Shown: positions 42,867 to 52,480 of the stretch, one piece after another
How positions within the stretch are numbered: the stretch's first letter is position 1
Layout: each line of letters opens with the position of its first letter
Assembly: GCA_009829735.1 (NCBI GenBank)
Contig: CM020619.1
Coordinates: forward strand, 6,464,083 to 6,528,082
Source: Pyropia yezoensis
Lineage: Eukaryota; Rhodophyta; Bangiophyceae; Bangiales; Bangiaceae
Length of the DNA: 64,000 bases
Direction: 5' to 3'
Made by a program: the position numbers and the translations under genes
Notes under the pieces: generated by a model
The model's input: the letters and a program-made list of their open reading frames with translations, nothing else
Told to the model about the DNA's origin: nothing
Database searches by the model: none

Positions 42867-43405
42867 TGTGGGAGATTGGGCCGGAATTCGGTACCAATAC
42901 TTTGGAGATTCGGGTCAAGTGGACCTGACCGGCAGTCGAAATTCACCCGACCCACGATGGTGAAACTTCTGACTTCTGGACGGAAATTCGACTAGGACTT
43001 CCGACATACTAGAGCAGGGTAATGCTGCTGGTATTTGTTTCTTGGGATTTTTGCACGGGAGCCAGACGGATTTCTACGCTTTGAGTGCTTTGCATGTGGA
43101 GTGATATGATTGGTTTGTTTGAGGGTTCATTTTCTGAGTGTTTTGAGGGGTTGCGTGAGCGTGTGAGGAGGGTTGATAAGGAGGGACAGCAAGGCGGGGA
43201 GGGCCCACCTTGGCTGGCCAAGCAAGTAAACACCGTCTGGCTCCGACACATCTTGTTCGTGCTTTGGTGAGCTGACCCGTTCACCACACGCAAGTTCCGT
43301 GTTCGGCTGTGTGGAGGTGCTTGCTTCCGGTGTCCCAAGTTGGGATATCGGCAATACTCCTCTTCCTTCCCTGACTCGGGGTTGGTGGTTGGGAGTACTG
43401 CTACA
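42867..43405 (+). repeat. 3' LTR of element 2 copy 2
   Basis: 539 bp, TG...CA, followed by the same flank (GTAAGGGTAAG) as the 3' LTR of copy 1. Confidence 0.93.
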
Positions 43406-44817
43406 GTAAGGGTAAGAGCTCTTCGGCTGCAGTGGCTGCATCGTGCGGGGTGATCGCCGCCTCTCTAGTGCGCATGCCGAATGTGTGCACACAAGGTACA
43501 ACTCACACTGTACGTCTGCCCCTGCCGCCCCGCACGGCCCCCCGCCCCCAACTACATGGCCACAGCTGCTCCCTGCTTAGAACGGCGCCGCACTACTCCG
43601 CTGCCCCCTGCCGATACCCGAGGCAGCGTCCGCCCGCACCCTCAGCAGCATCGGACCCCCCATGCGACCTCAGCTTCTCCACAGTGGCATCGGCCAACCG
43701 CCGCTGCCGCCCTCAAGCACCCCTCCCGACGGCAATACAATGCCCGAAGGTATTCATCCGACAAAGTGGCCGAGCCGGCTGCACGATCGGCCTGGTGCTG
43801 CCACGGCCGCCACCGCGACTGGTGACGGCTACAAGGAAAGATGCACAGCTGACGTGACAATGGGGCGGAAGGCATTCAAGGAGCCCGGGGGGGGGGGCGG
43901 CGCAGGCGACGAAGTGTACATTCAGGAACTTTTGGCTCGACAGCCGCACTGGAGACCAAGTCATGTTCGCTCATGATCATCTCAAAGAACATCGCGACCA
44001 GGCTGGGAGGGGAAGGGAGGCGGCAGGACTCTGGAAGTTGGAAGCGGGGCGGTGCGCCGTTTGGATCATGGCCGCGATGCTCGGCCTGCCCGGCCGGCCG
44101 GGATGCGAGGCCTGAGCCCGCCATGGCATAGGGTTACTCCCGCTGCTCTCTCTGAGGCGATACCTGGCGGCGGGGTTGTTGCAGTACCGTGATAGTAGGC
44201 CTGCGCGGCACGGCGAGACGGCTGCCCCTCCGGTCCACTGCGATTGCACCTGCTATCGCGCAACAGTCAGCTTGGGGGGTTCATGACCCGGTGACTGGCC
44301 GCAAGCCGATCTGGTACTTGTCTGCTTCCGTGGGAAATGCACGTGCGCGGAGGTAGGAGAAATCGAAGAATGGTGGTGCTCTTCCCCCGTGGAATGTACA
44401 TGTGCGCGGGGGAAGGAGAAGAATGAGAAAGGTGCTGCACTTCCCGCAGCTGAACGATCTCACGCACTGCGATGGCTCTGATGCGCGCAGAAGCAAACTG
44501 GCTCCCGCCGACCGTGTGGCGCGGACAAATGGGGGCGCCGTACGAGCGGCAGCGGGCTCGCGGGCGGACGGTTGGGTGCTCAGCAGGACCTACCCCCTCG
44601 GCTGTCATAAAGGCATGAATGGCACAGAGTTCTTCGGCAATCGCCATAATTATGGCGTGAAATCACGCCCCAGACCCAAGGTACACCCTTTTCTTGCTGG
44701 TGTGTGGTGAGTGATCACGTAGAACGTGCATGCGATCACGTGAAACGAGACCTTCCAACCATGAAAAGGGCGTGAAACAAAATACTTACACATAAGTACT
44801 TGTGCCTGCTAGCAGCC
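43406..44817. other. Intergenic flank, second copy
   Basis: Duplicate of 29919-31327; no gene recognised. Confidence 0.5.
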
Positions 44818-45612
44818 TTACTCAGACACATATCTCATCATATCTTGACGAGATACCCCTCTCTCTGACGGCGTGAGCTCCAGACGGAGCACCTGGCCGA
44901 TGAAGGACGGGGCAAATTTGTAAGGGAGGAGGTTCCCGCGGAGGGAGGGGAAGAGGTTGAGCGTCCACTCCAGAAGGCAGTCGGTAGAGGTGGGGAGGGT
45001 GGTCATCGGCTGCTTGCAGCCGGGTGCCGGGCCAGACGATGTGGGGAAGTGCTTGCACTGGATAGGCGAGTCGCGACCACGGTTGCGGTTTGGATGGCTG
45101 AATGACTTGCCGTCCACAATTTCAAGCAGCTTATCAATGTCCTTTTGGCCCGCCTGCGACTTAAGTGTGCAAGACAGGGAGCGCCCGCCGTAGCCGTCGG
45201 ACGGCCCATTTTCGGTCGCGTACACGTGGCCGTTGGTGTGGAGGACCATCTCAAAGCTGTTCCGCGAGCCCGTGGCGTAGACACGCACGTCGCCGCTCAC
45301 TTTCCGCGCCTTGCTCTCGTCCTTCATTTTGTCGTACTTGATCGCGCCGTTCAAGTTGGGCTTGCTGATGGCCGCGTGGACGATCGCTCCCGAAAGGGGC
45401 GAGGCGCCCACAAAGCCGAGCTTCTCCGCCGGAATGCCCGCATTGGTCTGGCCCCCAGCGGAATTGAGCAGGTTTCCGTCGTTTAGGAAGACCAAGCCGT
45501 TGATGCCGTGGTCGTGCGCCGAGAAGGGCAGGCCAGACACAATGGTCTTGCCCCCCGTGGCTTCGGAAAGTGTCGCCAACGATGGGAACACTTTCAACCT
45601 CTGTTTGAGCAC
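44818..45612 (-). CDS. Glucose/sorbosone dehydrogenase-like protein, partial
   Basis: A 264-codon frame resembling part of the soluble quinoprotein glucose/sorbosone dehydrogenase beta-propeller, a family of PQQ-dependent or related secreted oxidases. Visible family features are SAHDHGINGLVFLNDGNLL, GGQTNAGIPAEK and GSRNSFEMVLHTNGHVYATE followed by NGPSDGYGG. The frame begins without ATG: a stop lies about 50 bases upstream, and the sequence before 45612 looks like the continuation of the protein in another frame. A 5' exon or frame break is therefore likely. The C-terminus (MMRYVSE) is short of a full propeller. It may be a fragment or one exon set of a longer gene. Confidence 0.6.
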   Translation of the reverse strand: MLKQRLKVFPSLATLSEATGGKTIVSGLPFSAHDHGINGLVFLNDGNLLNSAGGQTNAGIPAEKLGFVGASPLSGAIVHAAISKPNLNGAIKYDKMKDESKARKVSGDVRVYATGSRNSFEMVLHTNGHVYATENGPSDGYGGRSLSCTLKSQAGQKDIDKLLEIVDGKSFSHPNRNRGRDSPIQCKHFPTSSGPAPGCKQPMTTLPTSTDCLLEWTLNLFPSLRGNLLPYKFAPSFIGQVLRLELTPSERGVSRQDMMRYVSE

Positions 45613-45877
45613 CCAGCTGCGGCACAGTATCGAATACCCGTCGACAGGCGCTCGTCAATGTGCGAGCCCCTTGATGTTGTTCGACCAGTTTGAGTATATT
45701 GAAGTCACCAGGTAGCTGTCCCCTCAGCACCCATGCAAAAAGGTTTACTCATAAATAAGCCCACAACAGCTCGGTGGCGGCGACTACAGCGTGATGCGCT
45801 TTACTCACGTTCGCTGCTTCTGACCTCCATGTTGGTGCATCGCAGTGCATGCGTGCACCAATCGATGCGTGGCGCAG

Positions 45878-46690
45878 ATGCGGGAGATGGTCAAGCGCAA
45901 GTGGGGTGTGCAGTTATCCCGGACGTGAGTCAACCGCTTTGTTGGCCGGCATCGACGGCAGCTGAGCAAGCGTGCGTGCAAGGCGCTGGCCGACAAGCGG
46001 GTGGGGAAGATCGTCATTGACGGGATGGTATCATTTTGTAAGGAGCTGGAGAACTTTCTACCGCACTACAGCTTCCCTGCACACGCCGTGTTGAACTTTG
46101 ACGAGACGCGGATCGTGCAGAAGGGGGGCAGCATGAAGTTGTGCGGCGTGGAGGCGGCCGGCAAGGAGTAAGCCAGCGTGCGGTCGACGAAGCACAACAC
46201 TGTGGCCTCGTTTCTGACGTTTGTCAGCGCGGACGGTGGGGTGCTGCTCAGCGTTTACATCCTCAACGGCCGCTTTAAGGAGGCTAACGAGGCTGCGGTC
46301 ATCTTTACGATAGAGGAGGCACCCAGCACGACACGCGGGACGTCGCCGCGTTTTTCTTGTTGGAACGACACGGGCCACCTCGACGCGGACACCTTCAAGG
46401 CGGTGTAGCCCAAGGTGATGGAGGATGGACACATGCGTAACCCTGGCATCCCTCCGCTTCTGTTTGGCGACCAGCTGGCCGCCCACCGCCGCGCGGAAAT
46501 TGTGGAGTTTGCTCTTGCGCTGGGTCTTTTTTTGTTTTCCCTCGCCGCCAACACTTTCCAGATCACCCAGCTGCTTGACGAGGCCCCTCTTCGCATGCTG
46601 CAGTTGGTGACCCGCAACAACCACGTGGTGGCGGTTATGGACGGGGGCGGGAGGAGTGAGGGGCGGGCGCACGACCTGGATCGGTCGTGA
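45878..46690 (+). pseudogene. pogo/Tigger-like DDE transposase remnant
   Basis: One reading frame from ATG 45878 to 46690 is broken by three stops, TGA 45926, TAA 46169 and TAG 46406. It encodes a basic helix-turn-helix-like start (MVKRKWGVQLSR), then NFDETRI with the first catalytic Asp. Near the end, FGDQLAAHR holds the second Asp, and FQITQLLDEAPLRMLQ matches the ending of DDE_1/pogo-type transposases (QPLD...F..LK). It is clearly dead. The three stops all leave the frame unchanged, so decay is by substitution. Confidence 0.7.
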
Positions 46691-47166
46691 ACTCCCAGTG
46701 GACGAGCGATCACGACTACGGCGAAGATAGGGAGGGGCCCGCCCGGGTGAGAGCGGTCGGAAAGAGCCTGTGAGGTGCCCCAGGATGTTGAAATTAGAAG
46801 GGCTCTCGGCACTTGAACTTTACGCGCATAAAACGAGCACATGCCGTGCAGCTGGGAGGTATGGAGAGAGGGGGGCGAGATCGGAAAGGCGACCGGTGTC
46901 GAGCAAGCCTTGGGAAAAACAAATCACAGCTGGGCAGGTGACCTGAATGCTCATTGGACGAGCTCCTTCCATGCGTGCGGGGCGCGGAAGATAGAGAGGA
47001 GGCCTCAGGGTGGGTCTCAGAACACCCTGGGCAGGCGCGTCACAGGCCCCTGGGTGGAGGAGCAGCATGAATGGAGGGAGCAGCATGCTGAGATTCGCGA
47101 GGCGTTCCTAATTTTGGAAGTGTGACACGTGTGGCGAGGAGAGGCTGGGAGCTGCTGGCGGCGTGT
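46691..47166. other. Intergenic, no recognisable gene
   Basis: Two similar stretches, GATAGGGAGGGGCCCGCCC (46728) and GATAGAGAGGAGGCCTCAGG (46990), followed by GTGTC/CAGG-type words, suggest an old imperfect duplication of about 260 bp. Nothing coding is supported. Confidence 0.35.
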
Positions 47167-47340
47167 GAAATTCCTGTCCAGAACAATACTTGTAGCCTGT
47201 CTTCAGACCACTCGCAGACGCTCCTGGCATCCGTGACATGAGATTTCTGACCACTGCCGCACTTGTAGCCTGCCAGCAGGCCGTTCGCAGACGTTCCTGT
47301 TACTCGACAGTTGAGCTTTCTGTCAAGAACCGCACTTCGA
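47167..47340. repeat. 73-bp imperfect tandem repeat, about 2.4 copies
   Basis: Units start at 47167, 47240 and 47313 (GA(A/G/C)(A/T)TTTCTGTCC-like starts) and share ACTTGTAGCCTG and CGCAGACG(C/T)TCCTG at the same offsets. The unit length is exactly 73 bases. Confidence 0.7.
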
Positions 47341-47435
47341 GCGCGACTTTTAAAGCCCGAGCAGGTGGATGGGGCCCCCTCTTCCTGTGCGGGGGGTCAC
47401 ACAGCAAGCCCAGCGGCGGGGAGCGTCGTCCAGAT

Positions 47436-47932
47436 CAGGGGTTGCCAAGCGTACTCAAAACAAGCGTATTACGCGCGTATTCTTTTAGCGTACTACGCGT
47501 CCGCTGTGAAAATCTCAGAATGTGCCCGGTAGGCGTACGCGCACTCCAGTAAGCAAAATGTACGCTAAAGTATCATGCTCGAGCGTCCTTTTTCCAGGTA
47601 CGATGTCGGCACGGCCATCGCGTAATTATCATCGCTTCTCGGACGGATATCAGATGCATCGAGATCAATTAGGCAATTCACAGCACTGAGGAAGTCTTTG
47701 CAAGCCTTCGTTCCGACCATTTTGCTAAAACGTACGCTTGCGGTACGCTATTTATGGCATTTTTGACAGTTCGCTTGCCAGATATCACGGAAGAAGAATA
47801 CGTGAGGAAAGCACGCTCTATCAGGCGAGTTCAGAAAAGTCGCTTGCTCGCACGCTGTTACGCGTTCGCTGGTCTTTGAATTCTCTCAATACTCGTACGC
47901 CTGACCAAAAGTGGTACGCTGGACGACCCCTG
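47436..47932. mobile_element. hAT-type MITE with perfect 8-bp duplication
   Basis: 497 bp. The left end CAGGGGTTGCCAAGCGTAC and the reverse complement of the right end, CAGGGGTCGTCCAGCGTACC, are imperfect inverted repeats. The flanks are a perfect direct duplication GTCCAGAT (47428-47435 and 47933-47940). Subterminal GCGTAC/GTACGC words recur through the element. No transposase is encoded. The left end also matches the sequence at 3676. Confidence 0.92.
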
Positions 47933-47940
47933 GTCCAGAT

Positions 47941-48294
47941 GACCTGATCTTCCTGCGAAATGTGGAATACGGGATTTGTAGTTCACTATCCCCGCGGCCC
48001 CAGGTCCTGCTGCCCTTCGTTTCGAACCAACAGCAGACCAGCAGTCGTCACCAATAGTCGAGCTTCCGTACAGTATCGGCGCAGTACAGAAAAAATGCAC
48101 CAGGACATCCCACTACACCCTAGTACGGGTGGTACGTTTTCCCGACGATGCACGTTGATGCTCGGGGGCGACCTGACTTCAGCGTTCCACATCCCCGTGC
48201 ACAGCCCGTCCGCGCAAGTCACATACGTGGATGCACAGTTTTCGCTGACCGGCGGCGCCCGTGTCGTGACGGGGGCTTCGCGGTCACCGCTCCG
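47941..48294. other. Intergenic, no recognisable gene
   Basis: Nothing supported on either strand. Confidence 0.4.
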
Positions 48295-49279
48295 TCAACC
48301 TGGAGCACTTCGTCTGCGCCGGTTGTGGTGAACAGTCACACACTTGTGCAGCGAGAGATTGTCTGCAGCCACACGTTCTTTGCGAAAGGATGGGCGGACG
48401 GCACTAATTGGCATCGAGGGTTTGCGTGATTCTGCTTTGCTGATGCACGTTTGCAGAACGTGACTTCGTCCTGCAGGAGGGGGCTCCGTCCCAATGCCGA
48501 GTTTGTCCCGCAGGTGCCGCTTCAGGTTCGTTGTGCCACCAGCGTGCACAACGCGGAAAGGCATACAGTGCGACCCCTCACTTGGCCGCCCCGCAGTTGT
48601 GCCGATCGGCACAACTGAGGGGGAGGTACGTGTGAAGTGGACCGGCCGGGCTTCTCCAATTCGAGCGAATGATGGGCGCTGATTGGCTCATACCGTCCAG
48701 ATTGATGATCCGAACATTCCAGGACAACTGTCGGACACTGAAGGGGGGGCCACCTCCTTGGTTTACCCCAGGGCAATTGAGGGGTCGCACTGTACCCAGG
48801 TGATGTTCATGGATGCAAATTAAGACGGTGGAATCGAAGACACCAGAGTCGTTGCATTCTGCAACATAGCAGTCGTAGACACGACTTTTTCGCTTGCCTG
48901 AAGGCACGGACGCCCACTTGCATCCTTGTGGTAGCTTCCATGAGGCGGAAGGTGCGAGGGGCGGAGATACTGGACCAGCTGGTGCGGCAGTTCTGACTGG
49001 CGGAGCGCGCACACTGGGCGGGTCAGGGGGTACTGTGTCGATCCGGAGTGAGGGGGGGGGCAGGGGTGGTGCATCGGCCATGGTTGTGGAATATCCCACG
49101 AGGGGGACGCCGTCGAGCTCGAGGGTGATGGACCGACGGGGAAGGACGACTGGCCGCTCTGAAAGGAGCAGCACATCACGTCCCGTTGCCAGGATTCCAG
49201 AGTCTAAAATCTGACTGGGGTTCCCATGTGGTGTCACGTGGCACCCACGTGGCAACCGGTTGACCCAGTTTTGGGTCAT
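48295..49279 (-). pseudogene. BED-finger/hAT transposase N-terminal remnant
   Basis: On the minus strand one frame (49279-48578) contains SGKRKSRVYDCYV, resembling the start of a BED zinc finger. A second frame (48612-48295) contains VVHAGGTTNLKRHLRDK, the typical second half of a BED finger (TTNL.RHL). The halves are about 200 bases apart in different frames, so an insertion, intron or decay lies between. BED fingers are usual at the N-terminus of hAT transposases. No dimerisation or catalytic region is present. The assignment rests on the short motifs only. Confidence 0.4.
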
Positions 49280-49868
49280 AGAAATCGGTTTCCACCCCGT
49301 TCACGTTTTAACTCGGTTTTAACCGGTATTAACCAGTTGTTCTATACCGGTTCCTCATGCGTACTGTCGTGACAATGTACACTTCGAAGACAAACGAAAA
49401 GGTGTTTGACCTGCTCACAATGTGCTACTTCTTGATTGCAGATCTCAGTATGCCTCGTTTCGGTGCTCACGGCATGTTTGGGTGTGGTCGGAAAATCACG
49501 CTGCATTTCCGACGACACGGGATGCTTGTCGGCAACTCCTTCTTACTCGAAAGTGTAAGGGTAAAATTCTTATGTCCGTTAGGCTCATTCTGCTGGTTCT
49601 CCTAGCATGTCTCGGCTTGTGACCAATGGGAGAACTCGCTGCCCGTGTTTTTTGTCGGAGACACACTTGGGGTGTGCCGTCAAACGTGCCCGCAGTTTGT
49701 GTCAATCGTTCCTAATGTCTCTCCGTACAACCAACCATATGTCAAGCAAGCGTCCACTCCACGCCACCCCCTCTCTACCCTCCGTCGCCTGACGACGGCA
49801 GGCGTTCCTACGCTTTGGGCCGTGTGTACTCTTGGAGCGCTGTTTAACGTTCTCTCCTTGTCGCCACC
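49280..49868. other. Intergenic, upstream region of two-exon gene
   Basis: No gene recognised. Several AACCGGT-type words (49255, 49320-49350) and CACGTGG words cluster near 49230-49350. A promoter for the gene at 49869 presumably lies closer to 49800, but no element can be named. Confidence 0.35.
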
Positions 49869-50778
49869 ATGACCGCTGCCGCCGCGGCCAGGGCTGCTAC
49901 CTCATCGGGACCGTCCTCGCTTGTGGTGGTACGTTTGGCCCGCCCCTGTCCGTGGCATGCGCGGTGAGCGCCTCCTACTGCTGGTTGTCGCCTTGCTTGT
50001 GCCCAGTTGGTGTTGGTCGATCGCCATTGGCATCGGTTGGTACCCATGTGGGCTTTGTGTCTGACACTTGTTCTGCTCCTGCCCGTGTTTCTTTGTCAAC
50101 TGTTGTATTTGCCCTCCTGTTTTGGTGCGACTACTGTCGTTCTCGTGGCTGTCCGGCTGTCTGCTGGGGGATACCCTCTGTGTTTGGGTAGTTTGGGCGT
50201 GTGGCGCTGCTGGGCGTAGGCTTTATGTTTGGGTCTATTAAGGCGGTGCGTTGTGGGGGATCGGTTATTTGCGCGATGCTGTTGTGGTCGCGGTGTGTGG
50301 ACACGGTCGTTGGCATTGCTGGATGTGACGCGTGTTTGGGGGCGCTGCCTTCCCTTGCGATGGGCTGTAGTGTTCATTGTGGGCACTGTGAGACTTTTTG
50401 TCCCTGCGCTCGTTGCAGATCTGGGCTGGGACTTTTTACTCCTTTGGCAACCATTGTCGGCTCCGTTTGGCGAGTCGTGAGGTTGCTGACCTGTCTTGCA
50501 TTGCTGGGGTTTGTTGGGCTCGTTGTTGTGTGTGCATGTGTGCTGCATCCCCATTGCGTCGTCCTCGTCGGTGCATGGGAATGTGCTTGTCCCTTCCGTT
50601 GCTTCTCGTTGCGCAGTCCAACGCCCAGAGCGCTCGGGAGGCTTCGCTGCGCGCCACCCTCAAGGAGCGCACGGAGAAGCTGACGGCGATTGAAGCGGAG
50701 AAGGCTCCGCCGGTCGTGGAAGCGGAGGGTAAGCCCTCTTCGGGTGACCCGGTACAGGACTGGATCGACTCGCTTTAG
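49869..50778 (+). CDS. Small two-exon protein, function unknown
   Basis: Exon 1 (49869-49928) starts at an ATG in an ideal context (GCCACCATGA) and encodes MTAAAAARAATSSGPSSLVV. A 688-bp intron begins GTACGT (49929) and ends TTGCGCAG (50616) after a pyrimidine-rich stretch. Exon 2 (50617-50778) encodes 53 residues in the same phase, with a charged, probably coiled-coil helix (REASLRATLKERTEKL, TAIEAEK) and an acidic end (DPVQDWIDSL). The 73-residue product would be a small soluble coiled-coil protein. I do not recognise the family. The intron is strikingly G/T-rich compared with the exons. The splice model is inferred from sequence only. Confidence 0.5.
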
Positions 50779-51366
50779 GAAGTCGGCGGTGACAGCGTGC
50801 CGCGTAGACAGGAGGGCGAGCTTGTGGACGTCGTCGCCTGGCTATTGGGTTTGTGTGGTGTAGTCGGGCGGCTCCCATTGATTTGTCTTGTATTCCCTTG
50901 TCTAGCTGGGGTGCCCGTCTGCTTCGTTTTCCTTCGTCTCCTCTGTCGTGGCAGGGGAGCCGCCATATCGTCGCGCTCGCGCATGAGCTGTCTTGACCGC
51001 TCGTACTCCTCCTCATGGCTCGTGGCTCCTTTCACAGACTCCCTTTCCCAGACCCCTTTTCCGAAATAAGTACTTTTTCCAAGACGCTTGCGCCCATCGA
51101 TGGGCGTACCTAAACGTCTCGGAAAGAGTATTTCGCGTCCCCTACCGACTCTTTCTCAAACGAGCTGCCCACAACGCATGCCCCCAGTGGTGACCACCAC
51201 CACATTTCATATGGGTAATTCGCACTTCTTCTCAAAGTCGATCGAGAGGCGTGCCTTAAAGCAGGCACCCGATGTTAGCGCTGTCGTTTCTCAGTCTTGC
51301 CCCATCCGTCGTGTCTCCACCCTCCTTTTTTTTTTTCCACTTTGGCAGCGTGCGCGACCGCCCCTT
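50779..51366. other. Intergenic/5' region of MOCS2A
   Basis: No separate gene. The MOCS2A frame stays open upstream to about 51088, so a longer N-terminus is possible. A run of T's lies at 51331-51342. In-frame or out-of-frame ATGs occur at 51211 and 51274 if transcription starts that far upstream. Confidence 0.4.
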
Positions 51367-51669
51367 ATGAGCTCCCCAGCAGCTTCAGGTGTGACAGAAG
51401 ATCCTGCCCCTGTCTCTGTGCAGCTGCTGCTGTTCGCTTCTGCGCGTGAGGCGGCCGGTGGCGCTTCCCGTGTGACCCTCTCCCTCCCCGTCGGCGTCGT
51501 CCCCGGCCCCGCCGTGCGGGAGGCGATTGTCGCGGCGCTACCCGCCCTGGCGCCGCTGTTGCCGACGTGTGCCCTTGCTGTCAACGCCGAATACGTGGAC
51601 GAGGGGGCGGCGACGCCGCTGGTGACAGGTGACGAACTGGCGGTGATCCCGCCCATTAGCGGCGGGTGA
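51367..51669 (+). CDS. MOCS2A: Molybdopterin synthase small subunit (MoaD-type)
   Basis: A 100-residue ubiquitin-fold protein that carries sulphur as a C-terminal thiocarboxylate and delivers it to precursor Z in molybdenum cofactor synthesis in the cytosol. Visible features are the first strand VQLLLFASAREAAGG, the conserved NAEYVDEG, and TGDELAVIPPISGG ending exactly in the required Gly-Gly before the stop. Length is close to the family's (about 80-90) plus a short leader. Start 51367 was chosen because the domain begins 16 residues later; its context (C at -3, A at +4) is weak. The large-subunit gene follows 89 bases after the stop on the same strand, its frame already open at the MOCS2A stop. 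This arrangement recalls the bicistronic MOCS2 locus of animals. Confidence 0.9.
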   Translation: MSSPAASGVTEDPAPVSVQLLLFASAREAAGGASRVTLSLPVGVVPGPAVREAIVAALPALAPLLPTCALAVNAEYVDEGAATPLVTGDELAVIPPISGG

Positions 51670-51758
51670 CGGGCGGCTGCGGCGGCGACAACGACTGCGG
51701 TGACGGACTGGGGGGGAGGCCGGGGTCAAAAGCTGTGCTGGCTTGGGTTCTGCAAGCG

Positions 51759-52480
51759 ATGGCAGCCGTCGGTAGCCCTGTGTCGACCGCCGCGCCCAAG
51801 GATGACATTTGGCTTGGCACAGCCGTCCTGGCGAGCGCCTCCGCTGAGGCAGCCGTCCGCGACGACCGAGCTGGGGCGGTGAGCACGTTTGTAGGTACCA
51901 CGCGGGGCACATTCGATGGCAAGGTGGTGGTACGCCTCGAGTACGAGGCGTACGAGGAGATGGCGCTCAAGCAGCTGGCTGCTCTGTGCCATACTGTGCG
52001 GGCCAAGCATCCCGACGTGTTGCACATGGCTGTGCATCACCGGCTGGGGGTGGTGGCCGTGGGGGAGGCCAGCGTTGTGATTGCCGTTTCTTCAGCGCAC
52101 CGCAGGGAAGCAATTGGTAGGTTGGGGGGGTCTGCTGCTGCCAAGGTAGGGTGGAACCCTCTGTGCGTGGACGGGCGTGGTGAGTGCGCTCGCACGAGAG
52201 TGGCAGCGGATCTTTTTGGTGGAACAGCTCCAGCTTACCCGTGCTCTTGTCCTGGTTACGTGCTATCGCTCTTGCCTTTCTTGTGAGCCGCCCGTTCCGT
52301 TTTTGGCTAGTCCCAACCCCCCCCTCCCCATTCATAGAGGCGTGCCATTTTGCGATTGATGAGCTCAAGGCGACGGTGCCGATATGGAAGCGCGAGGTGT
52401 ACGCGGATGGGTCGACGTGGAAGGCCAACTGTGATTGTACGTGGGGCACAGGAGCCTCGACGGCGATCGAGCGTTCATGA
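51759..52480 (+). CDS. MOCS2B: Molybdopterin synthase large subunit (MoaE-type), two exons
   Basis: The catalytic subunit, which uses the small subunit's thiocarboxylate to make the dithiolene of molybdopterin. Exon 1 is 51759-52116 and exon 2 is 52338-52480. The intron 52117-52337 begins GTAGGT and ends TTCATAG; splicing restores the conserved run [16 protein letters not shown]. The product is 166 residues. Family features: [45 protein letters not shown] and [11 protein letters not shown], with the active-site Lys residues in the last. The ATG at 51759 has a strong context (G at -3, G at +4). No ATG occurs in any frame between the MOCS2A start and this one. Without splicing, the frame would run to 52286 with an unrelated tail. 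Confidence 0.9.

Larger units (their letters stand above)
32426..43405 (+). mobile_element. Ty3/gypsy chromovirus, element 2 copy 2
   Basis: A near-identical second copy of 18639-29918, lacking roughly the first 290 bp of its 5' LTR (in the gap). It shares with copy 1 the same hAT insertion, the same integrase TAG and the same antisense ORFs, so the two are copies of one event and not separate insertions. Single-base homopolymer indels are dense from 32426 to about 36760 and essentially absent after about 36900 except a few G/C runs. Confidence 0.88.

Noticed and set aside
51666..52286. MoaE read as one unspliced 206-codon ORF, or fused to MoaD
   Set aside because: The C-terminal motif ([12 protein letters not shown]...PIWKRE) lies in another frame and is recovered only by the 52117-52337 intron; MoaD must end in free Gly-Gly, which it does.
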